Of a stretch of 64,000 nucleotides of DNA, positions 21,197 to 31,903 are shown piece by piece (position 1 is the stretch's first letter; each line of letters starts with the position of its first letter). The stretch covers positions 7,812,001 through 7,876,000 of the forward strand of contig OY744462.1 in NCBI GenBank assembly GCA_963556145.1. The letters are read 5' to 3'. The position numbers and the translations under genes were made by a program. Under the pieces are notes generated by a model that did no database searches, was not told where the DNA came from, and worked only from the letters and a program-made list of their open reading frames with translations. Source of the stretch: Hygrocybe punicea (taxonomy: Eukaryota > Basidiomycota > Agaricomycetes > Agaricales > Hygrophoraceae).

Positions 21197-22261
21197 TTAC
21201 CAACCCCACAATCTGGAAATTCCGTGCAATAAAGAATATTCCTGCTCAACGCCTCTCCCCACCGCGCCCCCCAAACTCTTCATAACTTCTTCGACCCCGG
21301 GACTCTTCGCAATCTCCCCAGCCATCGTTGATGCCCACTTGGTAGTTCCAAATATCTCGGACTCGACCCTTTCCATATTCATTCGATTCATCTGCCGGAA
21401 CTCCTTCCTCAATGCGGTCACCACACTTTCCGACACTTTCTCCCCAAGCTCGCGCGGAAGCGTCAAAACCGCATGTGCGACAACACCCGCCAAGATACCA
21501 AGGCCGAGTAGGTGCAGATAGGCCGTGGCATGCGCGATGCCCACCTTCGCAGCGACGACGTGGAGGAATGTCGCGCTGGCAGCAACAACGACACAATGTT
21601 TGACAGCAGCGTAAGCGGCAGCCTTGAAAGCCGCAGAGCCGAGGACATGTGCAATGGCACCCTTCAAGTGCATCACTATCAATTTGAAAATTATCGGTCC
21701 CAATTTCTGCGCGACGGCAGTTCCTGCGGCATAGGTGATGCCTGCAGAAACATGCGTGGTAACAGAGTGTCCGAATTGCGTTGCACCAGCCTGTTTGACT
21801 CCTTCAACCATTGCATGAATGGTTTGGCCGCGCAGGGTCGACCCAGCCTTTGCCGCCAACTTGTTAACAGCCTCGGTCATGATAACGTTGAGGATGTGGT
21901 TGTCCTGCATCATTCGCCGGAGGAAATGCTGGGATATCAACTCGGCATTCTCCTTCAAGAAGTCGTTGTAACACTCGCCGACACGTTCAGCAATGGGAGC
22001 CGTTAGTGCAGAGTCGATGTTATGAGAGTTGTATTCTTTCTGGAGAAGGAAGCATGCCAACACTTTGACATAACTGTCAAGCCCTACATGATGAGTTCGT
22101 GGTTGGCCAGCGCCATAAGCGTCTTCTTCGACTAGCGCAATACATTCTTTTCCTCTACCCTGGACATATCGTTGAACATTTATGCGAACACGATTGAAGA
22201 ATTGAGGTTCCTGGTCTCCGAGTTGTTCCAGGAGATCATCGAGTGATTGTGGTGAGGACAT
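21197..22261 (-). CDS. Ala-rich membrane-active protein, unknown function
   Basis: An intronless gene starts at the ATG at 22261 (MSSPQSLDDLLEQLGDQEPQ) and encodes 354 residues. An upstream in-frame codon at 22339 is possible but lies in the promoter. The first 150 residues are soluble and helical in character. Residues about 200-290 are strongly hydrophobic and Ala/Gly/His-rich (GSAAFKAAAYAAVKHCVVVA; LLGLGILAGVVAHAVLTLP), consistent with two or three membrane segments. The tail is charged. I do not recognise a family. It is divergent from ATP18 across 462 bp. Clean frame and host-island location support a real gene. Confidence 0.65.
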   Translation of the reverse strand: MSSPQSLDDLLEQLGDQEPQFFNRVRINVQRYVQGRGKECIALVEEDAYGAGQPRTHHVGLDSYVKVLACFLLQKEYNSHNIDSALTAPIAERVGECYNDFLKENAELISQHFLRRMMQDNHILNVIMTEAVNKLAAKAGSTLRGQTIHAMVEGVKQAGATQFGHSVTTHVSAGITYAAGTAVAQKLGPIIFKLIVMHLKGAIAHVLGSAAFKAAAYAAVKHCVVVAASATFLHVVAAKVGIAHATAYLHLLGLGILAGVVAHAVLTLPRELGEKVSESVVTALRKEFRQMNRMNMERVESEIFGTTKWASTMAGEIAKSPGVEEVMKSLGGAVGRGVEQEYSLLHGISRLWGW

Positions 22262-22723
22262 GAGAGGGCGGTAGAATGGCGACGTGTTGCCACATCCCAC
22301 GACGGCGTTTATTGAACACACAGCCTGAGCGTCTCGCAATTTTTTCCCGTGGCGCTACGTACCATTTCTTGGCTAGCTTGGCAAACAATCCGATGATACA
22401 TAACTACACCCATGACCGATTTATGAGTAAAACCAGGTCCATCGAGGTGGAGTTTGGCTGTGCGAGCGCCTACGAATGAGTCACGCGTGAATAGTTATTA
22501 TTCATGGAGTTCCTACCTGGCAGGAGACCATGTAGAATGCCACTTTTCAGACGAGCGGAACTGCCTAAAAAGAGTTGAGCGAAGTTAGTAAACTCGGGTT
22601 TGGGTGCAGGAAAGTCAAACCCACTTTATGTTGAACCGTGACCGTGCCCTTACATAACACACGCGGCGTTTCCCGACAAGCAAAACGCTTCCGAGTCGCT
22701 ATATCCCAAGAAAATACATCTTC
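22262..22723. promoter_or_regulatory. Divergent promoter region, Ala-rich gene / ATP18
   Basis: Both starts face away from this 462-bp gap, so promoters of both genes must lie here or within the first exons. No conserved element is recognised. Confidence 0.5.
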
Positions 22724-23060
22724 ATGGCATTCCTAGGTCTCCGCAAATGGCCCACTCCCGCACGTCTCCTTTCCACGAATAAACTTGGAAAAGAAAAACT
22801 AATATCAGACATATTTTCTCCGTGCACTTCCAGATCGCTAGACCCCTCTGGCCGTTCTTCGTTGCCAGCGGGCTGACGTTCTACCTCGTTGCGAGGATTC
22901 AAGATACTGCCAGCAGATGTATGTTTTTTTTTCGTTTTCTCCCACCCACCGTTGTGCGAGATGAACTGACTGTTTTTGGGGGGCGTCTAAAGCGGAAGAA
23001 TATGCCAAAGACCCCCGTAACCCGTACGCGGCACAGATCGCTAAAGAGTCTCATCATTAG
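22724..23060 (+). CDS. ATP18: ATP synthase subunit j (Atp18/i type)
   Basis: Three exons (22724-22759, 22834-22918, 22993-23060) give 62 residues, close to the 59 of yeast Atp18. Exon 1 reads MAFLGLRKWPTP. Exon 2 reads IARPLWPFFVASGLTFYLVA, the single membrane helix. Exon 3 ends DPRNPYAAQIAKESHH. The TPI-PLWPFF motif and the DPRNP tail are family hallmarks. The protein sits in the inner mitochondrial membrane part of F1Fo ATP synthase. Intron 1 begins GCACGT, a GC-AG intron: the only nearby GT would shift the frame and give a stop. All exons are short, so the gene is easily missed by ORF scanning. Confidence 0.85.
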
Positions 23061-23334
23061 AGGATTTTGAAGGCTACAGCCCCTCGAGGGCTTGCAATAG
23101 ATAAACCGTTCTCGTTCATACGTGTGTCTTGTCTCACTGCAATGAAGACAATGTGGCGATTCTTCTGCGTTGATCTCAAATCCAAAATCCGAATCGTTGT
23201 ATCTGTGCAGTATGCGTAGATTTATTGCGTGGCACTGGTACCATCAGCTATATACATATGGCTATCGCTACTCGTATTCTGATTTGTCTCTAGGAAAGTT
23301 TCAATATTAATGTCATTGAAATCGACATCAACTT

Positions 23335-26300
23335 TCAAAATTTCGCAACCGGCAAATCATTCCACTCAACCAACGGTCTAGTTTCCTCCGAAACCCTCAA
23401 CGACGACTTGAACGCCTTCATATCCTCGATATACGTCACTCCCTCCTTCGACGTGGCCTCAGCCTCAACCGGGTGTGTTTCGACGAGGGACGGGATAGCC
23501 TTCAACAGCTCTAGCGCGCCAGTTTGATCTCCAAGGACACCTCGCCAGTGCTCCTCAAATTCCCCGACCAGTGGTAGCCCATTCCCGCCGATCTCATCCA
23601 TCCATCTCCACGCACCCTCTTCCACAGCCAACCCGCTCTTCCTCACCAATGTTTCAAAGGCTTCCGCAGCGGCGACACTGATCTTCTTCGGGGAAGGTTT
23701 ATGTGAACGCAGCTGTACAGACAATTTAGCCCGGGTAGGAGACGACGGATGGATGTGCGCGAGGAAAAGCGACAGGACATCTTCTTTCTCAATATTCTTG
23801 AGCAAGTCCGCATCGTGTTCACCTTGATAGGATAAAAGGTTATGTGTCAGTAAAATGTAAAACTAAACAAGAACGACAGTATCCGCACTCACGTCTATAA
23901 AAGTCTAAAAGCCCCGACTCCAACTGGGCCCAATATATACCTGTTTCCTCGTTCAAGTTTTTCGCCGCTTCCCTCCACTTCCGCTCTAACCCAACCTTGT
24001 GCTCACGGAACTGTTCAGGTCCCATCTCCTCAATCACACCCTTCATCTTGTCCAAGAACGCCTCCACCCGCTCCTCCAAGAACGCAGGACTCTTCTCGCT
24101 CTGAATAACGATACGTAGCCCGCCATCGCCTGCCCCAAGCAAATGCCACTGCGTGCACGAGACAAGATACCCAAGTTGCTCTTGCGTGCGAAGGACGTTG
24201 AACGCCGGTTCGGCTAGAATTTGTGTGAGAAGCGATAAAGTGACTCGGATATGCTGGTCGGTAACTCGTCCAACGTGCGTGTAGTACGTCAATGCGGAAT
24301 TCGGCTCAGAAGGATTGGGAACCGGGGCGGCCCAGACAAAGTTGGAAGCTATGTAGCCCAATGACATTTGAGACAACGCGTAGAGACAAGAAGGAAATAC
24401 CTTACCTTGGGGAAGAATAAGCGCACGTTCGTGTAAAGGAGAGGGTAAAGGGGATGAGTCCAGGACTTTTTCAACCATCTCAGCAATGCTCACAGCCTCC
24501 TGGAAAACGGAACACCAGGCATTAGCAAGTTCTCTCTCTCTCCTAGTTTACAATCCCAAAGGCAGCAACAATACGCACGTCCTTGCATATGTTGCCTGTC
24601 ACCAACATATACACACTCATCTTGGACAATACATTTACAGCATGATTCCGTACTTCGTCAACAGTCACCGCTATTGCCCACGATGATATTCAGTCAACTT
24701 CCAGAGAGATGATCCCGAAGGGGCTCACAGGGTATCTGCGGGAGACACTCTTCGATGGTCCACTGCTTCTCCGACAGGAGATAACGTCCATGATAATCTG
24801 AGATACGACAAGACTGCCCGCGAAAGAAGTTTACCCAATCTTGTTTAAGCTAGGAACGATGAGTGGTGCTTTATATCTATAGTGCATGGGGGAAAAAATA
24901 CCTGTTCCTTCATCACCTCCAGGCGCTCGGGTTTGACCGAAAGACCCTCGACTTTCTGCAAGACATGTCGGCTGAGAACGGCTATTTTGTCATTATATCC
25001 TGACAAGGAAAGACACAGTCCGGTTGAGGACGCAACAACAGTGTAGCTGAGCCCAGCCAGCTCCGCGTCGTATGCAAACTCTGTCAAGGAGTCCATTACG
25101 AGATTGGCATAAAGCCTCAATAATAAGAAAGATATCTAGTTAGCATTCGCAGTCAGACAATGACAAGAGAAACAATCACCGTGTCAAAATGGAATTACGA
25201 GGACAGTCACTCGCCAGAGGCCTGTGAGCAGATTTGAAGATTACTACTAAACCAAAAAATGCATACATGAGGAGAGGAACATACGATTGAATTTCCATTA
25301 TGATATGTGCTTTGGGAACCCAGAATTGGTCATCCTTCTTATGCCAAAGAGTCGAAAGGGGGGTCTTGCGAATAAGATACGGGCGTTTAAGGGGCTAAAG
25401 AAAGTGGTGTGTGTGTGTGTGCTTTTTGAGCGAGAGACCAGAGTTTGCAATCGACACTGACTGACCTCTGCCACTTCTCGTTTTTCAACATCCAAATTGG
25501 TCGGGATGAACTTGTTGGGCCCGGGCAAGTATAATTCGGGGATATCATTCGGACCATTAGTCTGTGCAGGCCGCCAGGAGTTTCTTGAGCAGACCATCCC
25601 ACACCCTCGCGAAAGCAGACCTCCCTCACCTGCTTAATGAACTCATCGTCGAATCTCTCCACACGATACGCCGTCCCATACCACGGCTCCTTCTCCCAAT
25701 GGACTGACGACGTGCCAGATAATTTTGCATATTCTTCAGCAGTAGCCATGAGCACCGCCCTTCCTTGATCCAGCCGCAAACTGTCAAGCACATCCCGAAC
25801 CTCCTTCTCCCCAACACTGACCAAACCCTCTTTGCCTTCCTCGTTTTCCCACTCCCACACCAGCTGTGGGGCACTCAGCACTAGTTCCGGCGGCACAGGC
25901 CATATCATGTGCTCCGTCACCCAAACGGCATAATCTTCAGGCTTGCGCTTTTCAGCGAAACGGAAGCGTATCTTGGACAACGTCGCCGGTTCACGTTGAT
26001 ACCAGTCAGGGAAAGCGGATGAGCGGAGAAGAGAGAGATATTTGCATACTGCCAAAATAACGGAACGATGATTTACTATTTTTTTATTTTAAAAAAAGGG
26101 CCCAAATCAGCAGAGCGGTCAGAAAAAAAAGGGGGGCTAGAAGTTGTAACGCACGGAAACCTTCGGCAGTCAAATGAATAGTCAGCTTGTACATTGCGAT
26201 ACCCCTGGCTAGGTTCTGTTGCCCCGCATCCAGAATGGTGATCCAGCCCTTGTTCTTGAGGTAAGAACGAAGCGACCCCGACCCCTCATGGCCAGCGAAC

Positions 26301-27902
26301 CACGAAATGAAGTGTGCAGGTTTGTAGCGCCAATGTGGAGGCTGGTATCCGAGAGGAAATGAGACTTCCACGGCGCGGAAGGACATGATAGTTTGCACAG
26401 AAACAAGGGTCTGGAAAAGAAAAATAGTAATCAGCGCCCCACATTCAGACAAAAAAGCGTAAAGAAATATAGGCCACTTGCTCCCTTCTCAGATGGTCCG
26501 AACGGGTGTTCACTTATCATCGGGTTAGGATTCTGGCCTCGGTTCTTGATTGGTGAAAACAAGGTCGAGGCCAAGTCGGCCAAATCGTCTAAAGAGTCTG
26601 CACCGAATAAAGTAAAATAAACCTGAATCCGCTCTCGGATCAAGAACAGAGTGGCGCACCTTTTCCAATAATACATAATCTCATTCTACTTGCACAATAT
26701 TCTCTAGTCCACCATTCTACAAGACGCCGGCGGGTCTCGTGACCAACCGAACCGCCGTCCGACGCGGCTTCGCTGTTGGCGGATGCAACAGAAGAGGCGG
26801 GAGAAGGTGATCTGGACGGTATGGGAGAAGGAACCAGGCTGCTGCTAGTCGAGGAAGTGCCGTTGGCGAGACCCTTCAGTTTTTCCTTTGCCGTGAAGGT
26901 TTTTCCGGCCTGTGTCAAACTCTCCCGATGGCCACTTCCGAACTTTCTCCATACATGTCCGTCGATGCTAAGATGTTTATTTACTTGAAAGATACGCCAG
27001 ATGTCCGATTGGAAGTTCTTCTTGTGTTCTGAATCGACTGCGTTGAGCTCACGTGAGGTGCAGGAGGGCGAGAAGAGCGGCGAGTGGAAAAAGGCAGCAA
27101 ACCGAGACAATGCGGGAGCCAGAGCAGGAGTGGCAACAGTGAAAAAAAAGTTGGTATTGGTGGTAGAAGTGAAGGCGTTGGATGAACCATTGTTTTTGGC
27201 TAGAAACTTGGAGACGTTATTGCATCGAAACAACTAGGCAACGAGATTACTTACTTCTGAGTATTCATTCTCGCGAGGGTATTGCTCAGTGCCCTGAAAT
27301 CAAATATTTGAAAAAGGTTGATGGAGCAGAGATGGTACGATCTCACCATGAATAACAAGTGTTCACAGAAATGAGCCAGACCCGGCATGTCATCCTAAAC
27401 ACAATCTCAGTTGATTGACCTCATCATTACACGCAATATACGATTTGAAAAGCGGAACAGCCAATCCAAAGTTCACATGGTGCTCCAGCAGTGGGTTTGG
27501 CACCTCTGCGTACACCACTGCAACGATGCTCTCTAGAGACCTCTCACGGTATCAAAGTAACCACATAGCGGATTATCACCAACCAGTGGTCGCGTCATAA
27601 CTCACAGGATCGAATAAATGGCCAACAGCAACGTCAAGACTAGCAGCAGCTTTGTCTGCTTTCGCATCACGGATGAGCATAACGCGAAGACCGTTCCCAA
27701 GCCGTATCAACCGATAATCTCTGTCATCTTGCGGCGATTTGTCGATGGCTTTTGTGAAAAGCGAGTAAGGAGGACATTGGTTGTTGGAGACTGTGGTCCA
27801 ATCAGAGACGGCCATCGAATATGACAGGGAATAGGGAGTTCGAAGGTGCCGTCGACGAAGAGCGAAACCAAGAAGGGGTTTCGCTCGGTTCAAGACGAAC
27901 AT
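23335..27902 (-). CDS. STE23: Insulin-degrading-enzyme-type M16 metalloprotease
   Basis: Sixteen exons with consistent phases give about 1,144 residues. The starts, read downward, are 27902, 27394, 27293, 27206, 26597, 26410, 26048, 25561, 25394, 25221, 25115, 24849, 24670, 24499, 24348 and 23822; the stop is at 23337-23335. The zinc site is the inverted motif HFCEH in exon 2, with the downstream Glu in NAVDSEHKKN. The region EQLGYLVSCTQWH belongs to the C-terminal half. M16A enzymes degrade small peptides and, in yeast, help mature a-factor. From 27902 the first residues are MFVLNRAKPLLGFALRRRHL, a possible mitochondrial presequence; a second ATG at 27815 would remove it. Intron 5 (26481-26411) starts GCAAGT. 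Exon 7's acceptor is the least certain join. Confidence 0.88.
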
Positions 27903-28414
27903 CTGCCTCAAAAAGGCAACATTACAAAAGAAGATGGACAAAAAGCCACAAAACCATTGTAAGAATGACTTCCCGCAGGCATTACGTAATTTAATAAATA
28001 GTTTATTACCATATGCAGTAATCTGATCGATGAAGCCGAACGGCAACGGGAATACTTACGTATTATTAAATTCTGAACTAATTTTGACCAATCCTCGGAA
28101 TTTGCTCGTGTTGAAAACATATCCCTGCGGGTCACCCAATTGATACAGTCAATAGTTAACTTGTACCAGTATAATACGTGACAGCGATTAATGTTCTTGC
28201 CCCACCTTTCGCAAAAGGAAAGAGTTGTCTATGTTTTCCCAAATCATACAGCAAGATTTCCATTTCTACGTAGGAAAAGAAAACATTCGTTTCATAAGAT
28301 AGGATATTAGTAAATTATTAATAACTGAAGTCCTTGACGCTTTGAGAAACCAGATTGTGGTTGAAGTAGGAGCTGAGATGGCCATATGTCCTCTATATAT
28401 CCTGTGCAGGATCA

Positions 28415-28990
28415 TCAAGCGACAGTAAACTCTGGGCTAACATTGCCGGAGTCTCCAAAAACTACTCCAATTCGTGAGCCACGATACCAATCAATACGAG
28501 CAACGAAGGAACAACTAATACTCACGGATAATGCTGTAGTCAGTGCCAGGATCAATACCAGGAATCAGAATATCGACCTCGCCGTCCATGAGCGAAAAGC
28601 CGGTCGCCAGGGTCACTTTAACATAGTATGTATAAGCACAAGATACCATTTTTCAATAGAAAAGAATAAACACGAACTATAGATAGTATTTTCGCGATTC
28701 TGAAGTACAACCTTCCCTTCGTTCGAAACAGTGCTCGGCGGGTTAGAGGTGCTCCTATACAACCAGTAAAACAGTACTTAGTCATCGCCCATTTTCATGC
28801 TTGTGAATAGCACAGCTCACCAGGTGACCGTCTGCATTGAATTTGCTTGCCATACCGTGTTGATGTTTGGCGTGAGGATGTGAGGGCTCCAAACGTCGAA
28901 AGTATTTCGCGTCTCAAAGACAGGCATGGCCGATGCGCACACGAGGACGGATAATAATGCCGCGATGACCTGGTTGGACTTGTTTATCAT
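28415..28990 (-). CDS. Kre9/Knh1-like secreted protein
   Basis: Four exons (28990-28821, 28754-28678, 28615-28526, 28461-28415) give 127 residues with continuous phase. The N-terminus MINKSNQVIAALLSVLVCAS is a signal peptide. The mature part has the Kre9/Knh1-type Ig-like pattern: FDVWSPHILTP, TVTW, NEGKVVLQN, then VDILIPGIDPGTDYSI and FGDSGNVSPEFTVA at the end. Family members occur as extracellular or wall proteins, many with long Ser-rich tails and a GPI signal. This one stops right after the domain, so it should be a small soluble secreted protein. Start chosen because it alone gives the signal peptide. Confidence 0.8.
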
Positions 28991-30089
28991 GACGACGACA
29001 ACGATCGCAAGCGCAAGTGGCGAGTGGAGGTGAATGTCGGGCGGGTTACTTCCAGCAAACCCACAAGAAATCGACTTTTTATACAATTTCTACGCGAGGG
29101 GGAGCATCCATATAGTGTGCAACCCGTTCTCCATTCTCGAGCATCTTGATCGGTGTCTCGTTCACGCAAAGGTTTTGTGACTGTAGGTGCGTGTCGGAGT
29201 GTCCACCTCCATGGACCATGGGTCATTGTCCGTGTTCGAGTTGCCCGTGAAGGTGATGTTCAACCTTCCATTGTTGGGCGGTAACCGCCACGCCGGGCAA
29301 GCCAATCTGGCGTTAATCAGGGCGAGGACTGAAGTTATGTTTGCCTTTGTTTGATTTCACCGGCGTTGGTCAATAAACATCAACAAGCTTTGGAAGAATA
29401 TTGAAGTTTACCGTACGTCCGTTTACGCTTAGGGCGTTTTGTCTGCCTTTCACAGTCAGAACCGTCCGCTCCAAACGCGATTGACCCAATCATAAATCGA
29501 ACCCGGTGTTCCTGGCTCCGTGCGCCACTGACCACACAACTCGCGTCCAAATGGCTTTTTGGACGTTTCTCCTGATTCTGATACCCTTTTTTTTTTTGTT
29601 CACCGGGTACCCCTTGTTCAACGGGAACTTCTGCTTAACCGGGCAGTCAATACCCATGGAAGCTCTGGTTTAGCTTTTTTTGCTCGTGCATCCATTTAGT
29701 AGGCTTTTTTCTATCCAACTTGAAGCACACATCAGCAAGGAGACATAGCCGTAACGGTGGTTGAACTTACTGTAATTTCAACATTATAATAACATTCCCA
29801 AATTACGAAAAATGCGGCCTAAGGAGGGATACGTAAACCTAGACCCATCATGGTCTTCCGGTTCTGATGAGGAGGTGGCGATGGCACCAAAAATGACTGA
29901 ATATTTTAGCCTGGGTTCATATCTCCAGTTTGTGGCTCACAAGAATACCCGAAGTCACCAGCCGTCTGAACCGCGCTCGTCCGACGCATCAACGACGAGG
30001 ACAGAGGCAGCTGGAGATAATTTTGTCGTGATTCTTCGTTCAAGTTGCCTTGACCATGCACTCGAAATGTAATCTCGAACTCTGGCCTG
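28991..30089. other. Intergenic with no recognised gene
   Basis: It contains the promoter of the Kre9/Knh1-like gene. A short open frame at 29812-30072 on the plus strand (86 codons, MRPKEGYVNLDPSWSSGSDE) has no recognised family and no supporting context. Confidence 0.4.
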
Positions 30090-30480
30090 CTCGGAAACCC
30101 GGCCTAAGCCATCTTTCGCGCTAGGGTCGTCGTACTGGGTAAGGTCAGAGGCGACGGTACGCCAGAAAGTGGCTCAAGATGGTATCGCCGCATTTGAAAA
30201 AATACAAAGAGCCGAGTCGCCTCCGGAGGGTGACCAGAGTGGACACAATGGCTGATTTTCCCGCACCAGGACTACCGCTGATCCACAATGTTACAGGTTA
30301 TGCCTAGATAGGACCATGATCAGACACGTTCGCGGAACAGTCAAGATGCGCACCGGGGTCATCCAACCAGGCTGGTTCAACACACTCTGGCGGGTTCCTT
30401 CCAGGCACCTGGGAACATCACACCCTGCGCGCAATACAGGTCTTAGAGAGGGTAGTAATACGTTGCACCAGTCGTAGTGA
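30090..30480 (-). pseudogene. NACHT NTPase remnant
   Basis: The reverse strand reads RCLEGTRQSVLN and then, in another frame, WISGSPGAGKSAIVSTLV, with SLYFFKCGD after it. CLEGTR just before a Walker A (GSPGAGKS) is the usual start of fungal NACHT domains of STAND-type proteins. Frameshifts and stops separate the parts, and neither the effector nor the repeat domain is present. STAND proteins act in self/non-self recognition in fungi; this copy is dead. Confidence 0.65.
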
Positions 30481-30571
30481 TAGCTATAGTAGCTTGTCGC
30501 CTTGTAGGATTGAGACAGTGACAAGCACAAGCACTGCCAGGCGCGTGAATATCATTTATTTGCAATATTCT

Positions 30572-31018
30572 ATGCCTCTGTTCCCTTCCAACCCGCTCAA
30601 TTCATCGTCACTCCACCAAACGCTCAGGAAGCACCCAGCATATTTCGGAGTGCCTTTCATTCTCATCATAGTCGGCGCTTCGTTCGCCCTTCAGACCTTT
30701 ACTCAAACGCGGTATGACTTGCTTGACCAGAAAGTAACACAGGTCAGCATCAAAAACTACGGGACCAGAAGCAAAGCTTTATTTCTCCTTCAAGGTCACG
30801 AAACAGACGGCTCTGGGCTTGGACAAGAACAGACGAAATTTTGACATCAGGGAGGAGTATTTTGTGCGCCATTTATCAGATGCTTGTTTATAGGCTCTTC
30901 ATCTTTTTTTTTTTTCCTGCAGCGACTGAGTGCAGCGGCTGATAAGGATTGGGAACCAAAAAGAATACAGAGACCGAAAGGCCTGCCGGAATGGGGGGTC
31001 CCTCCAGTGGAACATTGA
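30572..31018 (+). CDS. COX16: Cytochrome c oxidase assembly protein Cox16
   Basis: Exons 30572-30742, 30795-30863 and 30923-31018 give 111 residues. The N-terminal part has LRKHPAYFGVPFILIIVGAS, the single membrane helix, followed by FALQTFTQTRYDL. The C-terminal part has GLDKNRRNFDIREEYF, then DWEPKRIQRPKGLPEWGVPP. All are Cox16 hallmarks, and the length fits the family. Cox16 is an inner-membrane protein needed for insertion or copper loading of Cox1/Cox2. Both introns are GT-AG in phase 0, and the second acceptor follows a long T run. The gene is convergent with NEDD1. Confidence 0.9.
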
Positions 31019-31903
31019 CAGACGAGTGAATGTATTTGACCCTGTGAGGAAATCTCAGTCTTCATACCTCCACATTTGTTGACGGTGTTGTAGATTCTTC
31101 TGAGAATCTCGTGGTGAGCCAACGTTGTTGTTAATCAAGACCTTTGAAACGACCTGTTCAGCGCTAAAAAGCCCAGCCATAGCGATGAAGCCTTCTCTCT
31201 GGACATCCGAAATGACAATCTCATGCTTCTCCGAATCTCGTGTGTTCGCGTGCGCAATCTGGACATTCCGATTTGCCCCCAAGGGAGGCAGGAAGGCAAT
31301 GAGCCAGTAGTAAATTGATTCTTACCATTGATGATAACTGTGGTTTTATTATACACTACACCTTCACAGAGTCCGAATCAAATGGGTGCCACACCCTAGC
31401 CAACGATAACCGTCATTTCTGCGTAAGAACTGCATCTCAACCCCGTCCTTTTGCCGTCTCTCCTTCTCTTCCTCACATTCTCTCCGTCTACACATCTCCG
31501 CTCAACGATATTGCAACTGGCCTTCCATACCTTCTTCCACGTCATTCTCGGCCCAGAAAAAGCGCCGCGACCGTGACACATCCGCGTCGGTAACACAGCT
31601 GTCATTCGTTTGCACTCCGTGGGGCGTCGGTATACAAAGTTGAAAGCCACAGCAGAAACTGGATCTAGTCAATCATCAGCAACGCAGTGATCTGTGGTCC
31701 AGCATGTGTTCTGCGATTACTGCTTTGATCCCGATCACCATTAACTTGGGCGCAATCCTTGCTGGAAGGTAGTTCTTAGCACTGTAACAGTTGACCTTCA
31801 GACTACATCGAGGAGGGTTCGACAAAGGCAGTAGTTGCATGATAAATATCAACATAATCAAAAAAAATGACATACATAACATAGAACACTCCCCTCCCCC
31901 TTT
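31019..31903. other. Gap between COX16 and NEDD1
   Basis: Several open frames of 60-90 codons exist on both strands but none resembles a known family or joins into a convincing spliced gene. A small unknown gene on the reverse strand (about 31650-31055) cannot be excluded. Confidence 0.3.

Noticed and set aside
29812..30072. 86-codon ORF as a gene
   Set aside because: No family, no introns, no conserved neighbour relation; length is within chance expectation.
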